The position numbers and the translations under genes are program-made. A DNA stretch of 64,000 bases from Salminus brasiliensis. Its lineage: Eukaryota; Chordata; Actinopteri; Characiformes; Bryconidae. Of the stretch, positions 16,168 through 27,167 are shown piece after piece; position 1 is the stretch's first letter; each line of letters begins with the position of its first letter. Where the stretch lies: positions 32,601,625 through 32,665,624 of the forward strand of contig NC_132894.1 of the NCBI RefSeq assembly GCF_030463535.1. The letters run 5' to 3'. Below the pieces are notes generated by a model. It had not been told where the DNA came from. It was given only the letters and a program-made list of their open reading frames with translations, and did no database searches.

Positions 16168-16623
16168 AAACTACACCCGTGTGCGAGTCTATAATCGCAT
16201 ATCTGGCTGATAAAATAGACAAACGTGCTGCTTTTGCCAGATAATTTAACTCCACATGTTTTCTCCACGCTTGTGCTCCCGTTTCTCGTTCCCCGCGCAC
16301 AGAGCACAGACATCCAAGGTTCCTACTGTCTTCACGTAGCTAGCTACATAGCTAGCTCTCTAACTCAGTTCTGTAGCTACATAATGTACAAAATACATTC
16401 ATTTTTGGACAAAAATAAAATACAAACGTGTTTACAAAAGTTACAAAAGGAAGTTCCGACAGCGAGCAGTGGCTAGTCTAATTACCCGACTAGTTAGTCC
16501 GCTATTACGAGGTCGGACTGTTTTTCTTGCGGACCAGAGAAGCAGCGGTGGTGCGTTGTGTGTTTCTGCTGCTCCCAGAGATGGAAGAAAAACATCAACT
16601 TTAAAACACAGATTTTGATTAAA
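16168..16623. promoter_or_regulatory. Shared divergent promoter region of rbm34 and tbce
   Basis: rbm34 (minus) starts coding at 16167 and the inferred non-coding first exon of tbce (plus) ends at 16646, so both transcripts must start within about 450 bp. The segment is moderately GC-rich with several CpGs and no clear TATA box, as expected for a bidirectional housekeeping promoter. Exact start sites are not visible. Confidence 0.6.
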
Positions 16624-16646
16624 ATGAGAAAAGGAGCTTTTAAAAG
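16560..16646 (+). other. tbce: Probable non-coding first exon of tbce
   Basis: A good donor (AAAAG|GTATGT, GT at 16647-16648) lies upstream of tbce in the right orientation. The inferred acceptor of the next exon is at 18347 (CCTTATTTAG|GATG). The left edge is arbitrary because the transcription start is unknown. The exon contains an ATG (16624) that, after splicing, would encode a 12-codon upstream ORF ending at the TGA at 18361-18363. The inference rests on splice signals only. Confidence 0.45.
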
Positions 16647-16837
16647 GTATGTAATAATATCACGTGTATGTTTTCACATTAGTATAAATCCTCTTTTAGT
16701 TGGGTTTAGTAAGTAGCTAGCTGGAGATATGAGGGGTGTTTAGGCAGCAGATGCTCCTGTCTTTTTTTTTGTTTTCGTGTCCTGTCCGTATAAAACTGCT
16801 TTGTTGACCACTCAGAATATATATAGTTAGCACTAGC

Positions 16838-16922
16838 TATCTGTCTATCTGTCTATCTATCTGTCTATCTGTCTATCTGTCTGTCTATCTGTCTATCTGT
16901 CTGTCTATCTGTCTGTCTATCT
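16838..16922. repeat. (TCTG/TCTA)n tetranucleotide microsatellite
   Basis: About 20 imperfect TCTG/TCTA units in tbce intron 1. Confidence 0.92.
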
Positions 16923-16997
16923 ACAGTAGGTGTGAGTAGGCGAACCTCCTCTAGTCGAACCACACCCTCGAGTGTAAACACACACCCTTGCGCTACA

Positions 16998-17722
16998 ACG
17001 CTGGCAGAGACAGGTAGGTATCAGCCCTGGCCTACATATAAAATACCCAGATAGCTTTACTGAAGGATTTTCAGAGCTAGATGTGTCCTCTGTGCTGAGT
17101 TGGAAGGGCTTTTGTGGGCCTACACGTGGCTAAATGCAATCAGATCCTCCCCCAGCAGCAGTGGGCCGACCCAAACCAGAGGCTTATAAAGGTAAAGGTG
17201 CATGTATTTGTCCTCCGCATTTAACCCATCTGGTAGTGAACACACACTCACACACACACATGTATGTGTTAGGGGCAGTGAGTACACACACACACCCAGA
17301 GCGGTGGGCAGCCAACTCCAGCGCCCGGGGAGCAGAGAGGGTAAAGGGCCTTGCTCAAGGGCCTTGCTCAACAGTGGCAGCTTGCCGAGCCCGGGAATCG
17401 AACCCACAACCCTGTTATCGATATCCCAGCGCTCTAACCGCTGAGCCACCACTGCCCCTGCATGGTGGCTTATGGGTGATATGAGTCCACCTGGATCCAC
17501 CTGAGCAGAGATAATCATCACCCAGGACATCATCTCCTCCAGACATTATACTCTGGTTAAAGATGTCAACGCTGTCAAAGCCAGCACAACCAGACATGCA
17601 GACAGACCCATCAGCCCCACTGGACAGCTCCGACTTCAACCTGAACTTACCAGATAGCATCAGTAATGCTATCTGGGTATTTTATATGTAGGCCAGGACT
17701 GATACCTGTCTCTGCCAGCGTG
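16998..17722. mobile_element. Element with about 62-bp terminal inverted repeats, SINE nested inside
   Basis: The left arm (16998-17064, starting ACGCTGGCAGAGACAGG and containing CCTGGCCTACATATAAAATA) is matched in reverse complement by the right arm (17660-17721). Only a 4-base insertion and a few substitutions differ. The right inner end continues into a second short palindrome (CAGATAGCATCAGTAATGCT). This is the structure of a non-autonomous DNA transposon (MITE) with long terminal inverted repeats. No transposase remains, so the superfamily is not assigned. Its centre holds a tRNA-derived SINE, so the SINE probably inserted later. Confidence 0.7.
17165..17458 (-). mobile_element. tRNA-derived SINE
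   Basis: Read on the minus strand, the element starts GGGGCAGTGGTGGCTCAGCG (head at 17458). It has an A box TGGCTCAGCGG (17448-17438) and a B box GGTTCGATTCC (17404-17394), the internal RNA polymerase III promoter of a tRNA gene. A non-tRNA body with CA microsatellites follows (tgtgtgtgtac, then gaggacaaatacatgcacc). Similar sequences are abundant in teleost genomes. The tRNA part is too diverged and lacks a proper acceptor stem to be a working tRNA. The right-hand edge is clear; the left (3') edge is approximate. Confidence 0.82.
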
Positions 17723-17739
17723 TATATATATTTGTATAT

Positions 17740-18025
17740 TTGTATTTTGTATTTTTTTTTTTTTTTTTGCTTATATTTCTATATTTTCATATTTTTATAT
17801 TTTATTTTTTAACTTAAATGTAACTTATTCTTTTTTAATTTTTTTTTTATTTTATTTTTCTTTTGCACTTTACTTCATTAAGTTAAGGTTTAGTTAAGTT
17901 TAAATGTAGATTTTTATTGTATAGCTTGATGTGGGCAGACTGTCATAAAAGCATTTCACTGCAAGTTATACTGTGTATGACTATGTATGTGACAAATAAA
18001 ATTTGATTTGATTTGATTTGATTTG
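17740..18025 (+). mobile_element. Probable 3' end of a LINE with TTTGA tail
   Basis: A T-rich stretch is followed by GCATTTCACTGCAAGTTATA and TGACAAATAAAATTTGATTT, ending in tandem TTTGA units (about 18001-18025). This arrangement, with 3' UTR-like sequence, AATAAA and a short tandem-repeat tail, is typical of 5'-truncated fish non-LTR retrotransposons. No reverse transcriptase is present. Family assignment is not possible by eye. Confidence 0.55.
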
Positions 18026-18394
18026 AACTTTACAGCCATCCTTACTGTGAGGGTGTGGTGAGGGGACAGGAAAGGTTTTCTTCGCATGCCTCTTCTGTTA
18101 CGGTTGTATTTGTGCAGGTGCTGCCGCACAGTAGAATAGTGCACCACCACTCCACAGACTGCTAAATATAGGTGTAAGTCCCCCAGCCTCTGGCATATGG
18201 CACTCTTAAAGACTGATATAAAAATATAGATGTAAGTATATATAGTTTTCTTTCGCTCATCCAATGAGAAAGAGAAGCAAGACATGTGCTTTCACCCAGC
18301 GTTTACCCAACTAACTACCAGCCGATCCCCATCTGAACCTTATTTAGGATGTGTGTCGAGTGAGATGAGAATCAGAGAAGCAGAGAAGTGCGGA

Positions 18395-21300
18395 ATGGCC
18401 CAGCAGATGCCCGAGGATGCAGTGGGTCGAAGAGTGTCCTGTGATGGCGAGAGAGGCACTGTAAGATATGTTGGAACGGTTCCCCCTACAACAGGTGGGC
18501 CTGATGATCAATTTTCATATGTCACCTTTATGATGTCATTTCATCAGCAGATGCTTTGGTTGCTGACCCATGTGGATGTTTGTATTTAAGGTCTTTGGCT
18601 TGGTGTGGAGTGGGACAACCCCGAAAGAGGAAAGCATGACGGAAGCCATGAAGGAGTCCGCTACTTTACATGCAGGTGATGGTCGTGGTGGCCGTGGGTA
18701 GGCCAACGTAACCCATAACTAACTTTCATATATTACTACATATATACATACACACTTATCAGCCACAACAATAGTACCACTGACAGGTACCACTGATCTA
18801 TTGGAAATCTACTGTGACATCTGTCAAGAAGTGGATATATTAGGCAGCAAGTGAATTCTTGAAGGTTATGGATAGACACAAGACCTGTCTCCAGAACATC
18901 AGACAGGTCTTGTGGGGGGGTTTCTGGTATGTAGTGGTCAGTGCCTACCTAAAGTGGTCCTAGAAATCATAGCCGGTGAATGGTGAGCAGTGACAGTATC
19001 ATAAGTACCTAAGGCTCATTGATGTAATCCATGGAGGCCTCACCTTAAAACGTACAGGACTTAAAGGACCTGCTGCTAATGTGCCAGATTCCACAGGACA
19101 CCTTTAGAGATCTTGTGGAATCCATGCCATAATAAATATTAGGTATTAAGATGTCAATGTAATGGGTGATCTGTGTACATAACACTATATGCAGTTCAGA
19201 TTTAAGCATGAATACTAGAGTGACTACTTTGCTTATCAGAACTGCTCATAGTGTGGTCTCACCATGTATGGTGGTTTGTGTGTGCTTCCCTGCCTCATTA
19301 AGGCACCCAACAGGGGGGTCCTTTGTGCGACCCAAAAAAGCCAGCTTTGGAGTGGACTTATTGACAGCTGTTGGGCTACGCTATGAGATGTGCCTGGACC
19401 AGGCTATTGGAGAAGAAGTGAAAATCTCTACCAAGACTGTGAAGATGATCGGTTTTGAATCCATCATGGAAAAACAGAGGTGAGTCCGGTATTATAACAG
19501 GCTGGGTGCTGATCCAGGATCAGTTTTCCCTCATGCAGTGGACAACAGTAACTCAATTAGCCTCCTAATTCCAGGCGCACGACACCGTTTTTAAGAACTA
19601 ATTAACAATTTTTATTATACAGTAATTACTATGCATCTTTTGTATTTGGGTTTAAGGGGTTACATTAAATGTGAATGCAGACTGTGAACAGTTCTGACCC
19701 TGTCAGTTTCTGTATGAGGAACAATTTCACATCAACCCCTCCTCATCTATTTAATTATCAGCAGAATTTCGCTGAAAGATCTGCTGCCTCGTTCCTTGCC
19801 GAGTGTTGCAGATGCAGTGGCAGTGTTGGGAGCTGTACTTCAGTGTGTTACTGATTTGTTTCAGGATGGAGAATCTAACAGAAATAGCACTTATTAATTG
19901 TGAAGTGTCCGGTCCAGGCCCCGAAAATGAAATCAAGAAGAATACGCCCAGTATCCTTTCGATGAAGAAAGCATCCTGATCCAGAGGTCTTCCTCCAGAC
20001 AGGTTTTGAATTGTGTTATAATGTTATCAGTTCTGGAGCTGTTTGTTGAGAACTCCCTTAACAGCTTTTCTAAGATGCCGTTTCTCTGGATCTTTCTGGA
20101 AATCTTCTAAGCTCCTGGGAGGTGGTGGCAGCTGTTACTGAGCAGCTAGAGGAACTACAAGTTCTCTGTCTGAGGTAAGCATCCGTTACCAAACCCATCC
20201 AAACACCCAGCAACCTGTTAATTCATCCATCCATCCATCTATCAACTTACACACCCATCCATCCCTCCCCATCTATCCATCTACACATCTATTTATCCAT
20301 TGATTCATCCATCCACTTATCCATCCACCTATCCATACATCCATCCATCAGTACATCCATTTCATCCATCCATGCATTTACCCCCCATCATTCTTTCCAC
20401 CCATCCATATAACCATCCATCCAGCAATCCATATAACCATAAATCCACCCATCTATATAACAGTCTATCCACCCATACTATAAATTCCCTGCCTGAGGTA
20501 AGCATCTATTCTCCCCACCCATCAATCCTTCCACCCATTCATATAACCATCCATCTACCAATCCATTTACTCATCCATCCACTTATCTATCCACTCATCC
20601 ATTCTCCCACCTTCCATTTGTCTGCTCATCCACCCACTTATCCATCCATTCATCTATCAATGCATCCATCAATCCATCCATCAATCCAATCTATCCCATC
20701 CATCTGTCCATCCATCCACATTCCCATCCTGACACTGATACCCATTAATACTTATATGCCATCTCTAGTAGCAATTATAAATAGTGAATTAAAAAGTGAA
20801 TTAATAGTAATTAAAATAAGTAATAATTAAATGATAAAGTAAGTAAGTACTTTATGATATAAATATTTCTTCATATCATGATGTTATAATTTTACTGTGT
20901 CGTCCACCCCTACTTTTAAGTTTACCAGTGTGTCACCTTGTTTAGCTCCAGGAGTGTGTTCATATTGCTATGCCAAAGGTGTATTCTGGTTCCACTTTAT
21001 TATAGTCATAATCAACTGAGCATCACATCAAGCCCGTCCAGCCTCAGCCACGCCTTCGCCAGGATAAAAGTCTTGACCCTCAACAACTGTGCCATCACCT
21101 GGTCTCAGGTAGAGAATGACTCACTTGCATGTCAGAGTTGCACTTACTCTCCTGTTTACAGTCCTGTTTATTTATTGTTGACATCCCAGCTTTGTCTGTC
21201 ACCCTAATCTTCCATTAAAAGCATATCGGTTCTGCTGCCGTGTGTGTGTCTTCTGATTAAGACAGACTCTTGCTGTCTTGGCAGGTGCTCCACTGCGCCC

Positions 21301-24203
21301 CAATGTGGCCAAATGTAGAGGAGCTTTTTCTCAATGATAACGATATCAGTGAATTGCAGAGGTAAGGCTTTAAATACTACACATGACTAATTAGCTTCAC
21401 AGTCTCTTATATCTTACAGTCTCATATATACATGGAATTATGATTAATTAATGTTTTTTGCTCTTTTTTTTAGGCCTGTAGATGTTCTGCAGGGTTTGAA
21501 GGTGTTAGACTTGTCTAACAACGGTTTAGTTCAGGAGAGCTTACCACAAATATATAACCTATACAGGTAAAAAGGACATGTTGTTTTAGCCCAGTCTAGA
21601 ATGACCTGTATTTTCCACTTATTATAACTTTCTCTTTATTTTAACACAGGTTGGAGATGCTTAATCTTTCCAGTACAGGGCTGTCCACCATTCACTTCAG
21701 TGACACGTTACCAGGTGATTCAAAGCCTAGAAGTATTGAAGCAGGGATTAGCGAGCATTATTCTCATGCCTAGGTAATAGTGGTGGTGATATCTCAGCTA
21801 TAATAATGCCCTTTTTCAGGACCTCTTCATTTTTAGCATATAAAGAGAGGGTAATAGGTCAATTATATGATATTTATTCAACAATTTAACAAATATCAAG
21901 AATTTACAAGCTGTAATAATGGTCCTAATTTTACATTTATGTGATTCTTTACTTTAAATGAATACAATTTAGCCTCAGCTCTTTTAAAAAGAACATTTTA
22001 CATCAATAATCTAATTTACATCAATAGTCTTCTGTCAAGTAATATGTCCTTACATTTGATGTAAAGGCAACAAGACGGCAATGTTTCCTGCCCTGAAGAT
22101 CCTTTTGCTTGATGACAATAAAATAACGGAGGTAAGGCCCTAGAAAATGATTTTTCAAATAAAATATTTAGAGACATTTCTAAGGTTTGGCTAAGCATCT
22201 GAAAGTCTGACTTCTGCATTTCCTGTCTTTCTTTTTCTTCCCTTTTCCTCATTCCCTCTCAGTGGGGTGTGATTAATGAGCTGGATAAGCTGAGAACCTT
22301 GGTGCAGTTATCCTGTAAGAGGAATCCCCTGATGGATCTGGAAAAGAATCGCGAGACGACCCGGCAGCTCCTCATTGCGCGAATCGGCCAGCTGGAGATA
22401 GTCAATAGGAGTCAGGTGTGTGTGTGTGTGTGTGTGTGTATGCATTTGTTTTCAGGTTAAGCATCAAGAGTGATCCCAGTGACCTAACACACTTTAACTG
22501 GGCTTGTGGTCTCTTTCAGGTCCTGCAGGAAGAAAGGAGAGGTGCTGAGCTGGATTACTGTAAGAAGTTTGGACGAGCATGGTTGCAGGCTGGAGGCCAC
22601 AGTGACCCAGAAAAGAACCATCCCAGTGCAGAGTTTATAGCGGAGCACCCCCGCTACCTTACCCTTATTCAGAGTGAGTCATTGCTCTGGCTTTGCCTCA
22701 GGCAGCGGGCATGGCTATTTGTAGGGGTGTAAAAATGCATCATTGCGTCATGGTGTGTGGATCTGAGGGTGGCAATTCAACTGTGTTGATTTTGAAATGC
22801 TGGAACGAATGTAATCTGTTATGAATTAGGCACTCATTTTTATTATTATTTGGGACAAAATAAAATTCTTGGGGTATTTTCAAAAGCAAATGCAAAGCTT
22901 GATGCTTGATCTTACAATTAATCAAATTGAATCTAACTAGAATCTGCACTGAATCAACTAATTGATCTGATTCTTACTCAAATCTACGCCAACTAACCAA
23001 CTTGAATTTTACAGGAATGTACCCTAAATCAAATAATTGAATCTTACAACTAATCAACTTGAATTTTACAACTAATTGACTTTAATCTTACAATTAATCA
23101 CCTTAAATCTTACTTACATTTATGCTAAATCAAGTAATTTCTTAAATCTAACAATTAATCAAATTTAATCTTACTAGAATCTTCACTGAATCAACTAATT
23201 GTCTTGAATCTTATTCAAATTTACACTGAATCAACTTGAATTTCGCAATGAATCGACTTGAATCTTACTCGAATCTGTACTGAATCAAATAATCATCTTG
23301 AATCTTACAACGAATCGCCTTCAATAAGGTTACAGCTGATGACTTCTTGCTTGTGTGTGCTTTTTTTATTAGAGTATGGTGCACCGGAAGAGGACGAGCT
23401 GAAGGAGCAGAAACCATTTGCACTAAAAGATCAGTTGTTGAGTGAGTAGCTACCTGTCTGTTGTAAACAAGCCTACTCTCCTCTTACAGCGGTAGTCTGC
23501 CACAGTAATTTCACTTTGTGATGACACATCTTGGAGGTGGAAGCCACTTTTGAAAACTACTACAGCTATGGGGTGGATTTTAGGGGCCATCTGTTTGACA
23601 GTTATGGAATTGCATAAAACGCATCTCTGAAATGTCTCTGGACTACAAACAGGAGTTGGGGGTTTGTGAAATGTCTGTCACTGTTGTTTCTCCTCAGCCA
23701 TCACATTCGAGTGCCCTGAGGACACAGACAGGAAACCCATACAGAAGAAGCTTCCAAGTAAAGACCTACATTTGCTATGTCCCTCACTGGCCGTGCATGC
23801 TGTACGTTTTTTTCATGGTTCCGTTTTTGTGGTCTTTACTGTCTCTCATTTCTCTCAGGTTCGATGATGGTTCAGAAAGTGAAGGGGCTGCTGTACAGAC
23901 TGCTGAAGCTGCCAGGCGCCGAGCTCCGTCTCTCCTACACCAGCTCCAAGGTAATGCACACTCTGTCTTACTGTCCCATGACCTATTATTCTTTATTTTT
24001 GATACGGTCACTTCTATAATGTCCAGTTATCTTCCTTTTTTATTTTACTGTATAATGTATCATCACTTTGTTATTCCTGCATTTTTATTCTATGTCTCCT
24101 TACATAGATTGAAGGTAAAGAGGTGGAAATTCACAACGACCTGAAGCCTCTGCAGTTCTACTCTATAGAAGACGGGGACCGAATCCTGGTACGCTGGTTC
24201 TGA
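18395..24203 (+). CDS. tbce: Tubulin-folding cofactor E (TBCE)
   Basis: Coding exons are 18395-18494, 18591-18675, 19303-19479, 19865-19950, 20075-20174, 21006-21108, 21285-21361, 21474-21566, 21650-21714, 22067-22131, 22263-22415, 22520-22673, 23373-23441, 23698-23757, 23859-23950 and 24108-24203. This is 1575 nt and 524 aa (human 527). TBCE captures alpha-tubulin after CCT release and works with cofactors C and D to assemble or dissociate tubulin heterodimers in the cytosol. Visible are an N-terminal CAP-Gly domain (about residues 8-75; [16 protein letters not shown], with GKHDG in place of the usual GKNDG), leucine-rich repeats (about 120-370; [47 protein letters not shown]), the conserved [14 protein letters not shown] and [18 protein letters not shown] stretches, and a C-terminal ubiquitin-like domain (about 463-524, ending RILVRWF). 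The start is the ATG at 18395, which aligns with the human start and has a strong Kozak context; an in-frame ATG at 18365 would add ten residues. It is divergent from rbm34 and convergent with nid1. Confidence 0.94.
18750..19135. mobile_element. Tc1/mariner-type element relic in a tbce intron
   Basis: The left end (ACTTATCAGCCACAACAATA, about 18757) and inner blocks (TGGTATGTAGTGGTCAGTGC; GTGCCAGATTCCACAGGACA; TGGAATCCATGCC) match a common fish Tc1-like element whose ends read as variants of ATCAGCC(A/G)(T/C)AACATTA. The middle, including most of the transposase, is deleted. A second relic of the same type is at about 33975-34210. Confidence 0.7.
20217..20735. repeat. (ATCC)n imperfect tetranucleotide repeat
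   Basis: About 500 bp of degenerate ATCC/CATC units in tbce intron 6. A short stretch (20480-20505, ccctgcctgaggtaagcatc) resembles the upstream exon-donor junction at 20160-20180, suggesting slippage or duplication near the splice site. Confidence 0.9.
22413..22438. repeat. (GT)n microsatellite at a splice donor
   Basis: A GT repeat begins exactly at the tbce donor after 22415 (AGTCAG|GTGTGTGTG), so the donor is the first of many GT dinucleotides. Confidence 0.9.
22905..23330. repeat. Degenerate minisatellite (AATCTTAC/AATCAACTT units)
   Basis: The intron before tbce exon 23373-23441 holds many imperfect copies of a roughly 22-25 bp motif such as TCAACTTGAATCTTACAACT. No function is visible. 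Confidence 0.8.
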
Positions 24204-24371
24204 GGCAGGCCCTGCTGGAGCTTAATGGACTCTGGGTCATACACACCTGAACCCTGCACAGACTACAGAGCCCGCTGGTGCCTGCTTTCATCTTGTAGCA
24301 CATTTCAAAGCAGCAAGATTCACACACAGAGACTAGAGCGATCCTTTTGGCTTTCACGTGTCATTGTTCTA

Positions 24372-24377
24372 ATTAAA
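24372..24377 (+). terminator. tbce: Candidate tbce poly(A) signal ATTAAA
   Basis: ATTAAA lies 169 bases after the tbce stop, in an otherwise featureless 3' UTR. It is a common variant signal; position and strand fit, but no transcript data are available. Confidence 0.45.
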
Positions 24378-24984
24378 GCTTGTGCTTGCGAGGGATGGCA
24401 GTGATGCAGTGCTAGATCAGGACGACAATTAAAACATCAGACTGAATCCATGTGCACTGTTTTAACTTATGATGGGATACTAATGTGAATGCTGTATTGT
24501 CCTGCTCAGGAGAATAGGATAAATACAGATGAGAGGAGATGAGACAGGTACTGGATAAGGTTGTGAGGTGGCGTCTCTCCAGTCAGTTGCCGGATCTCAA
24601 CACTAGGTGGTGCTTTTCAGCCTACTCTCACTATACAGCAGCTGCCAGTTGGTTCCTATATGAAATGGGTTTCATGTCAGCAGGTTTTCAGTTCTTTGAC
24701 TGAATGCATGCTCATGGTGATCTGTTCGATCTGCTCGATCTGCTGTATGTTACAGAGAGTAGGTTGTAAGATAGTAGCCAGGCTACTCCATTTTCTGCAT
24801 AATTCGATGTTAAACATGTAAACAAAGTCATTCAGAGTGGGTTTAGTGTGAAACGCTCCGTTCCAGAGAAACCTAGAGAATTGTTTACAGTGGTGGTGGA
24901 TGGAACCCCGTGCCTGAAGAGTTCAATGCCTCTCAAAGCTATTGCACATAATACCAATTATCTATGGTCATCAACATTAGGGAC

Positions 24985-25225
24985 TCTGAGAGGTCCAGTA
25001 GATTAAGGAGCTGCCACTACAAACTGAGGATCGCACCCCGGTTCATGCTGCTTGCCATCAGCAGCCTGAGTCAGAGGGAGCACAAGTGGCCTTGCACCCT
25101 CAATGTCCAATGTCCTCTCTCAATGTCCTAGTGTGATGTTGGTCAGATGTTGGGGAGCTGCCCTTTCCTCCTGCTTCACGTGTGTCGGTTGAGAAATGTT
25201 CTAGCGTTGGGGGCATTGCTAGTGA
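24985..25225 (+). mobile_element. Decayed SINE-like repeat (family A copy)
   Basis: It shares CATGCTGCTTGCCATCAGCA and AGAGGGAGCACAAGTGGCC with copies at 38390-38712, 41090-41440 and 54040-54260. In the 41-kb copy this core is preceded by a B-box-like GGTTCGAATCC. Here the corresponding stretch reads GATCGCACCCCGGTTCATG, so the B box is degraded. Confidence 0.6.
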
Positions 25226-26739
25226 TAGGGGGAGTTGACCTTCAAAATTGGGTAGGAAATGGGGTCAAATTAGAAATAATATGAAGTGATGATCATCAGC
25301 ATTGTACAAGAGCTACAGAAAATGTGTAGGTCCAGTGATTATGGATGGAAAATTGATTTATTGTCTAATGTCTGTATTTGAGTTGTGGACAAAGTGACAC
25401 CTGGCTTCATTCACCACCACTGAGAAGCAATCCAATTCAGTGGTATGTAGAATTAAGCTGCTCAGAATGACTCTCAGTGTCATGTCTTAACCCCTGAATT
25501 ATGCAGAGACTGGGAAAAATGCAGGAATTCCCAAATGAAGGAGCAAAGTGAGTAGATGCACACATTAAAAATGATTAAGCAGTCAAAGCTGAAAATCTGA
25601 CCGCTATGGTCTTACTAAGGTTAACTGCTTTATATACTTTAATGTGTATTCCTATAGGTAAAACAAGACAAGGCAAGACACACACACACACTGCTATTTC
25701 CCTCCTTGTGGGAGTGTTTTTCCTTCTCATGTTTTTTAAGCCCTCGTTTGTCATTTTCTCGAGTAATATTATATCACTTGAATGTAAGAGCAGAGGACAT
25801 GCAGCTGTTAAAAATGTTAACACACAGTCCCATCTGTGCAGGGGGGAGAAGAGGAGAAGGAGGAGGAGGAGGAGCACTGTTTTATTCCTCAGCAGCTGCC
25901 AGGCCTCAAATACACCTTCCTCCTTTTCCGCCCCGTTCACACGACATCACTCATGTTGTCATGAAGCGGCATGGTCGACTGGTGGGAGTCCTACCAGCAG
26001 ATCCAAACGGCTGCTTGCCAAACAGCGATACGACCCCCGCAGAAAGATGAGTAAAGAAATAAAGAACAGAGAACGCACTCTTAAAAAAGGTTTTTTTTAT
26101 TAGACAGCTGTACAGAATGGAAAGGTTCTCACATTTGTGTGTTTGTGTGTGTGTGTGTTTGCTGCCTCCTCCCTCCAGCTGCGTCCACAGCACATGCAGG
26201 GTAACCTTATCTAATGTGTAAACGCTGAGGCTGGAGCCCCGGATGCGGGATGAGGCCAGGGAGGTTCGGGCCAACGTAGCCTCTGGAGGGGGGCTTGGTC
26301 CAGATGGACAGTATCTGGGCCAAGGCCCCTCCAGCCGTCTTCCCTGATTAGCTTTACAGCTTGTAAACTTTATCAACAGTTTGACCTGAAATGTGTATTT
26401 AAAATAATGACTATATTTATACCATTTATTTACAGTACAAAATGTAAAATACTCGTAAATATATATATATAATTTTTTTTTTCTTACTTAAGTAAAGAAA
26501 TAATATAATGATAATATTCACTCCATGCTACCCCATCTGACCCACTGACCCACACATAGTTAATCCAGGGATATCATGCCAAGACAAAAAAATAAAAAAC
26601 AATGTCTTTAAGGGCTGCTATTATCAATTATTATAATACTTATTGAGTAGTCTGCAGATTATCTAGTGATTAATTGCATAAGAAAATAATCTTTAAAAGT
26701 GGTGGCCTTTAATAAAAATATATGAAACACTATTTCTAT

Positions 26740-26751
26740 GATATGTTTACA

Positions 26752-26802
<51 letters not shown>

Positions 26803-27091
26803 ATCGTTATATCATATATATTGTGTCGTATATCATATATATAATCATTTTATTTATATATATATATATGTATAAACTGCCAGGTTTGGTAGATCTGTTA
26901 GATAAGGTAAATCAGCAATCTGGGCTGGACGCCAGTCCCTTGTTGCCCACCAAAATACATAGTAAAATATATATATATTAAATATAGTAGAATTTATATA
27001 TTTTACTATACATCATATTTGTAACTATATATACATATATACTATATGTATATATAGTATATAGTGTAGTGTGTTATACATATATACATAT

Positions 27092-27165
<74 letters not shown>
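26740..27165. repeat. (TA)n microsatellite arrays in the nid1 3' region
   Basis: Several long TA runs occur (about 26755-26810, 26855-26870, 26960-27070 and 27101-27162), the last being the longest uninterrupted run. Confidence 0.9.
26849..26854 (-). terminator. nid1: Candidate nid1 poly(A) signal AATAAA
   Basis: TTTATT on the plus strand reads AATAAA on the minus strand, 978 bases after the nid1 stop. It is the first clear canonical signal downstream, but it sits in TA-rich sequence where chance matches are common. Confidence 0.35.

Positions 27166-27167
<2 letters not shown>

Noticed and set aside
17394-17458. A possible tRNA gene (clear A and B boxes)
   Set aside because: It lacks a paired acceptor stem at the right distance and continues into a SINE body, so it is a tRNA-derived SINE head.
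20300-20830. A 176-codon frame rich in His, Pro and Ser
   Set aside because: It is a read-through of the ATCC repeat inside a tbce intron.
26069-26376. A minus-strand frame downstream of nid1 as an extra coding exon
   Set aside because: nid1 already has its stop at 27832 and its full expected length; the frame includes microsatellite translation and matches no known family. Kept only as a finding.
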